From: CAYMDP01 sp964389375
GTDB lineage: Bacteria; Bdellovibrionota; Bdellovibrionia; Bdellovibrionales; UBA1609
Assembly (NCBI GenBank): GCA_964389375.1
Contig: CAYMDP010000071.1
Span: 1-9,363 of the forward strand
Direction of reading: 5' to 3'
Length of the DNA stretch: 9,363 bases
Part shown: positions 6,267 through 9,363 of the stretch, one piece after another
Layout of the letters: the number at the start of each line of letters is the position of its first letter
Numbering within the stretch: position 1 is the stretch's first letter
Program-made: the position numbers and the translations under genes
The notes under the pieces: model-generated
The model's database searches: none
What the model saw: the letters and a program-made list of their open reading frames with translations, nothing else
Told to the model about the DNA's origin: nothing

Positions 6267-7373
6267 TTAAACCGACTTTTCGACGGCGGAACAGATTCTA
6301 TCGAAGATTTGCTCATTCATGTCGGGGTACATCGGAAGACTTATAACTTCTTCTGCGGCCCTTTGAGATTCGCGAATATCGTGGATTCTGCCAATTTTTG
6401 TGTAGGCCGGCTGATCGGGCATGGTTCGAGGGTAATGAACAGAGGTTGGAACACCTAAATCATTTAATTTTGCCTGAAACTGGCTGCGATCTTTGACCCT
6501 AAGGGTGTACTGAGCCCAACAGCTCTGCCTGTCAGAAGCAATGAGTGGCAATACTAGGCCGTTTTTTTGAAGCGGCATAAGTCTTTCATTATACTTTTGG
6601 GCCCATTTTTCTCTTTGCTCCAATTCCCAGGGAAGGCGTTTTAATTTGGGAATTAAGATTGCGCACTGAAGAGTGTCCATTCTGCCATTCATACCGATGC
6701 GGACATGATAATAGCGCTCTTGCTGACCATGAAAACGAATCTGTTTTAAAACTTTTGCAAGCTCGTCGTCATTAGTAAAGATTGCTCCACCATCTCCATA
6801 AACTCCCAAAGGCTTTGCGGGGAAGAAGCTTGTGCAGCCGATCAGGCTTAAGTTACAACTTCTTTTTCCTTTGTAGGAGCTTCCAAAACTTTGAGCGGCA
6901 TCTTCGATCACATACAGATTATGCTTTTTTGCAATCGCATTGATTTCGTCCATTTCTGCCGGTTGACCGTAAAGGGAAACGGGAAGGATGGCCTTAGTTT
7001 TAGATGTAACAGCCTCTTCGATTTTTTTTGGATCGAGGTTGTAGGTTAAAGGGTCAATATCGATATATACGGGAGTCGCTCCGACTAGAATTACGGTTTC
7101 TGCTGTGGCGATAAAGGAGAATGCCGGTAAAATGACCTCGTCGCCAGGTCCGATACCTAAGGCCATCATCGCAAGGACCGTCGCATCTGTTCCACTTGAG
7201 CATGTGATTGCATGGCGGCTGCCCACAAATTTGGCCAGGAGTTCCTCGGATTCCGCAACCTCAGGACCCATGATAAATTGTCCATGGTCCAAAACGCCCT
7301 GGATTCTAGCTTGGATATCTCCTTTAAGGGCTTCGTACTGGGTCTTTAAATCTATAAAAGGAATAGGAGTCAT
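6267..7373 (-). CDS. wbpE: WbpE/WlbC-like aminotransferase (UDP-2-acetamido-2-deoxy-3-oxo-glucuronate aminotransferase)
   Basis: 368 aa from the chosen start. It closely follows the WbpE pattern along its whole length, as I recall that protein: PFIDLKTQ at the N-terminus, DHGQFIMGPEV (29-39), SSGTDA (59-64), ATAETVILVGATPVYIDIDP (89-108), YNLDP, PVSLYGQ (131-137), VIEDAAQSFGSSYKGKRSC (155-173; D158 and Q161 face the cofactor) and TSFFPAKPLGVYGDGG (181-196), with K187 the PLP lysine. VHYPRTMPDQPAY lies near the C-terminus. WbpE makes UDP-GlcNAc3NA from the 3-keto sugar with glutamate, leading to diacetamido-uronic acids in O-antigens. The ATG at 7373 has GAGG 9 nt upstream and gives the usual short N-terminus; an ATG at 7382 directly abuts that GAGG and is less likely. 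The oxidoreductase (WbpB), acetyltransferase (WbpD) and epimerase (WbpI) partners are not in this window. The gene is divergent from manC. Confidence 0.93.
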   Translation of the reverse strand: MTPIPFIDLKTQYEALKGDIQARIQGVLDHGQFIMGPEVAESEELLAKFVGSRHAITCSSGTDATVLAMMALGIGPGDEVILPAFSFIATAETVILVGATPVYIDIDPLTYNLDPKKIEEAVTSKTKAILPVSLYGQPAEMDEINAIAKKHNLYVIEDAAQSFGSSYKGKRSCNLSLIGCTSFFPAKPLGVYGDGGAIFTNDDELAKVLKQIRFHGQQERYYHVRIGMNGRMDTLQCAILIPKLKRLPWELEQREKWAQKYNERLMPLQKNGLVLPLIASDRQSCWAQYTLRVKDRSQFQAKLNDLGVPTSVHYPRTMPDQPAYTKIGRIHDIRESQRAAEEVISLPMYPDMNEQIFDRICSAVEKSV

Positions 7374-7469
7374 AAGTATCATCCTCGCTCGCGGCTGTAG
7401 TTTGAGGCGCAGTATGCACGAAGCATCCCAACTTGAGGAGGCCTAGGCGGGGGCTGAAGCAAAGCGTTA

Positions 7470-7497
7470 TTGATGATTTCTGAGAGTTTGGTATTCT
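7470..7497 (+). promoter_or_regulatory. Possible sigma-70 promoter of the manC-type gene
   Basis: TTGATG (7470-7475), a 16-nt spacer and TATTCT (7492-7497) give four of six matches in each hexamer. The predicted start near 7504 would leave a leader of about 40 nt before the ATG at 7545. It is the best candidate I found in the 171-bp divergent spacer. No equally good minus-strand promoter for the wbpE-like gene was visible. Confidence 0.35.
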
Positions 7498-7544
7498 TCC
7501 CCTCTTATTTGAGCGCTTGAGAGCTATAGGCCAAAGGACCCCCT

Positions 7545-8945
7545 ATGATCCCAGTTATTTTATCCGGTGGAAGCGGCACTAGATTGTGGCCGGTCTCGCG
7601 GGCCTCTTACCCAAAACAATTTTGTGAATTCTTTGATCAAAGTTTTTTGCAGAACTCGGTTGAGCGCCTTCAGCACTTTGGAAGCCCCTATATCCTCACC
7701 GTGGATTCGATGCGCTCTTTAACCCAAAGAATCTCAGGCCAGCTTTCGATCGCGCCGGATCATTTAATCTTTGAGCCCATGGGAAAAAACACCGCCCCTG
7801 CAATTGCTCTGATGTGTTTGATCCTCGAGCGTCAAGGACACGCCAATGAAGTGGTGGGTATCTTTCCGTCCGATCATTTGATTGCAGATACCGAAGTGTT
7901 TAAATCCGCCGTCGAGCTTGCAGCCCTTTGCGCCGAAAAACATTCGACCATTGTGACTTTGGGAATTCAAGCGCGCTATCCGGCAACAGGCTTTGGGTAT
8001 ATCGAGGTCGAGGATTCTGCGATCGAGTCCAAGGGATCCTTAAAGGCCTTTGGAGTCAAAGCCTTCTTAGAAAAACCAAAACTTCAAAAAGCTGAAGAGT
8101 TTGTGCAAACAGGAAAACATTTTTGGAATGCCGGAATGTTTGTGTTTAAAGTCAGCCAAATGATCGAGCATTTTAAAAAACTTGAGCCCGAGATTTGGAA
8201 AGGGATCAGCGAAATCAAGCCGGATCTTTCGAACGCCAAATATCAGTACGCCAACTTAAAATCGAACAGTTTTGATTACGCAATCATGGAAAAACTAAAA
8301 GGTCAGATTTGTATCCCCTGCGATATGGGTTGGAGCGATGTGGGCTCTTGGGATGAATTAGCTCGCCTTAGCGAAGAAGCTCCGGCTTTACAAAGACAGA
8401 CCTCGGCAATGGTCTTTAGTGAAGACGCTTCTTCAAACTATGTTTTCTCGATGCGCGGAAAAGTTGTGGGACTTGTAGGAGTTCAAGATTTAATTGTGGT
8501 TGAAACTCCAGACGCCTTATTGATTTCAAAAAAAGGTCAGTCCGAAAAAGTTAAAAATCTATTAGACCAAATTAAGTTTCAGGGTTTGCCGGCTGCGACC
8601 GAGCATCCCTTCGAGCTTCGCCCTTGGGGAAAATTTGAAATTTTGGCAGATGCTTCGGACTTTAAGGCTAAAACAATTACCGTCGATCCCGGTCAGCAGC
8701 TGTCTTATCAATCCCATAAAAAACGGGAAGAGCATTGGATCGTGATTCAAGGTGAGGCCGAGGTGATTTTAAACGAAGTCACCCATCCCGTGAAGAAGGG
8801 GGGATACATTCATATTCCTCTAGGAGCAAAACACCGAATTAAAAATCCAGGGCATTTGCCTCTGGTTTTTGTTGAAGTGCAAACGGGAAGTTATTTTGGG
8901 GAAGATGATATCGAGCGTTTTGAAGATAATTATAATCGAGTTTAG
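7545..8945 (+). CDS. manC: Bifunctional mannose-1-phosphate guanylyltransferase / mannose-6-phosphate isomerase (type II)
   Basis: 466 aa, full length for the ManC/AlgA fusion. The N-terminal domain makes GDP-mannose from mannose-1-phosphate and GTP; the C-terminal cupin interconverts fructose-6-phosphate and mannose-6-phosphate. The nucleotidyltransferase signature GGSGTRLWPVSRASYPKQF spans residues 8-26 and is followed by FEPMGKNTAPAIAL (76-89), FPSDH (107-111), FLEKP (174-178), WNAGMF (194-199) and GWSDVGSWDEL (262-272). The isomerase domain starts at RPWGKFE (359-365) and carries SYQSHKKREEHWIVIQGEA (387-405), with the usual metal ligands Q389, H391 and E396, plus H430 in GAKHRI. It ends with EDDIERFEDNYNR. 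AAGGA (7534-7538) lies 6 nt before the ATG. This is the only sugar gene here on the plus strand, so it is expressed separately, and it supplies GDP-mannose (or precursors of GDP-fucose or rhamnose) to the locus. Confidence 0.96.
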   Translation: MIPVILSGGSGTRLWPVSRASYPKQFCEFFDQSFLQNSVERLQHFGSPYILTVDSMRSLTQRISGQLSIAPDHLIFEPMGKNTAPAIALMCLILERQGHANEVVGIFPSDHLIADTEVFKSAVELAALCAEKHSTIVTLGIQARYPATGFGYIEVEDSAIESKGSLKAFGVKAFLEKPKLQKAEEFVQTGKHFWNAGMFVFKVSQMIEHFKKLEPEIWKGISEIKPDLSNAKYQYANLKSNSFDYAIMEKLKGQICIPCDMGWSDVGSWDELARLSEEAPALQRQTSAMVFSEDASSNYVFSMRGKVVGLVGVQDLIVVETPDALLISKKGQSEKVKNLLDQIKFQGLPAATEHPFELRPWGKFEILADASDFKAKTITVDPGQQLSYQSHKKREEHWIVIQGEAEVILNEVTHPVKKGGYIHIPLGAKHRIKNPGHLPLVFVEVQTGSYFGEDDIERFEDNYNRV

Positions 8946-8995
8946 GCTCTGAGGCTAGTGGGCCGAAGAAGAACATGGAAGCAATGATGTCCGTT

Positions 8996-9046
8996 GAAAC
9001 CGAGATTTGGAATTTAGAATTGAAGCCGAGAGATAGAAACTGAGAT
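8996..9046 (+). repeat. Three degenerate copies of GAAACCGAGAT in the spacer after manC
   Basis: GAAACCGAGAT (8996-9006), GAAGCCGAGAGAT (9022-9034) and GAAACTGAGAT (9036-9046) lie within 51 bp of a purine-rich spacer. The repeats are short and imperfect, so they may reflect only base composition. The rest of the 197-bp spacer (8946-9142) shows no clear terminator or promoter. Confidence 0.3.
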
Positions 9047-9142
9047 GAATACCAAGGGTAAGACTAAGAACAGTGCCGAAAATGAAACTGACCTCAGATT
9101 CAAAGTTATAGGCAAGACCTTAAAATAGACTGTGGAGTGTCC

Positions 9143-9363
9143 GTGCGCGTAGATTTAATCGAATTTTTGAAACAAAGCTTAACAAAGCCCGTAGTCTCAG
9201 ACGGCGGTATGGCGACTTCTCTTTACGACAAGGGCTTTTACATCAACCGCAGCTTCGAAGAGCTAAGTCTAACAAGCCCCGAGGCGGTAAAAGAAGTTAG
9301 CCTTGCCTTTAAAAAAGCAGGGGCCCAAATTTTAACGACGAATTCATTCGGGGCCAGCCTTCC
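9143..9363 (+). CDS. Homocysteine S-methyltransferase family protein, N-terminal part only
   Basis: 73 codons stay open to the right edge. The translation has SDGGMATSLYDKGF near residues 19-32, FEELSLTSPEAV (37-48) and AGAQILTTNSFGAS (59-72). These are the N-terminal barrel motifs of the homocysteine S-methyltransferase family (MetH N-domain, BHMT, YitJ, MmuM), which methylates homocysteine to methionine in the cytoplasm. The zinc-binding cysteines lie further on, outside the window. The GTG at 9143 is chosen because GGAG (9134-9137) precedes it by 5 nt; the GTG two codons earlier overlaps that ribosome site. Whether this is a single-domain enzyme or the N-terminus of a fusion such as YitJ with a methylenetetrahydrofolate reductase cannot be told. 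It is unrelated to sugar synthesis and likely lies outside the polysaccharide locus. Confidence 0.88.
   Translation, partial: MRVDLIEFLKQSLTKPVVSDGGMATSLYDKGFYINRSFEELSLTSPEAVKEVSLAFKKAGAQILTTNSFGASL

Noticed and set aside
7414..7426. ATGC-ACGAA-GCAT small inverted repeat in the divergent spacer
   Set aside because: A 4-bp stem is expected by chance, and it is not aligned with any credible promoter or terminator.
7105..7446. 113-codon plus-strand open frame reaching into the wbpE/manC spacer
   Set aside because: Most of it is antisense to the wbpE-like gene, and the part in the spacer has no ribosome site or recognisable sequence.
8975..9043. 22-codon plus-strand open frame just after manC
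   Set aside because: It is very short, has no clear ribosome site and lies in purine-rich repetitive sequence.
1..9363. CRISPR array, tRNA, insertion sequence or defence system
   Set aside because: I found no regularly spaced repeats, tRNA-like cloverleaf, transposase, terminal inverted repeats, or nuclease/toxin genes on either strand.

Overview
The window is a surface-polysaccharide (LPS O-antigen, capsule or glycoconjugate) biosynthesis locus from a Gram-negative bacterium. The mid-GC composition, the use of TTG and GTG starts, and a secreted protein with a phage-tail-fibre-like C-terminus would suit Bdellovibrionota or a related deltaproteobacterial lineage. That placement is low confidence because no phylogenetic marker is present.

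Layout. Positions 1-5260 hold five minus-strand genes, in transcription order: a UDP-sugar 6-dehydrogenase (ugd-type, interrupted by a 10-N assembly gap), a 148-bp spacer, a DegT/DnrJ/EryC1/StrS PLP aminotransferase, the alpha and beta halves of a thiamine-diphosphate E1 2-oxoacid dehydrogenase-type enzyme, and a monotopic sugar-1-phosphate transferase that runs off the left edge. The last four genes are tightly packed (11-nt gap, 16-nt overlap, 4-nt ATGA overlap), so they are almost certainly one operon. Positions 5422-6039 (minus) encode a small secreted protein with its own near-consensus promoter. Positions 6267-7373 (minus) encode a WbpE-like aminotransferase of the diacetamido-uronic acid pathway. 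A 171-bp divergent spacer follows, then a plus-strand bifunctional mannose-1-phosphate guanylyltransferase / mannose-6-phosphate isomerase (manC/algA type, 7545-8945). After a 197-bp spacer, the 5' end of a homocysteine S-methyltransferase-family gene (from 9143, GTG start) runs off the right edge and probably marks the boundary of the sugar locus.

How the genes fit together. ManC supplies GDP-mannose. The Ugd-type enzyme supplies a UDP-uronic acid. The WbpE homologue installs a 3-amino group on a UDP-3-keto-uronate. The second aminotransferase plus the E1 alpha/beta pair look like a sugar-tailoring module, since no E2 or E3 partner is present. The phosphoglycosyl transferase would start glycan assembly on undecaprenyl phosphate. 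No glycosyltransferase, flippase or polymerase lies in this window; the locus presumably continues beyond position 1.

The most unusual point is the TPP-dependent E1 pair built into the sugar operon between an aminotransferase and the initiating transferase. I saw no CRISPR array, tRNA, rRNA, insertion sequence or defence system.
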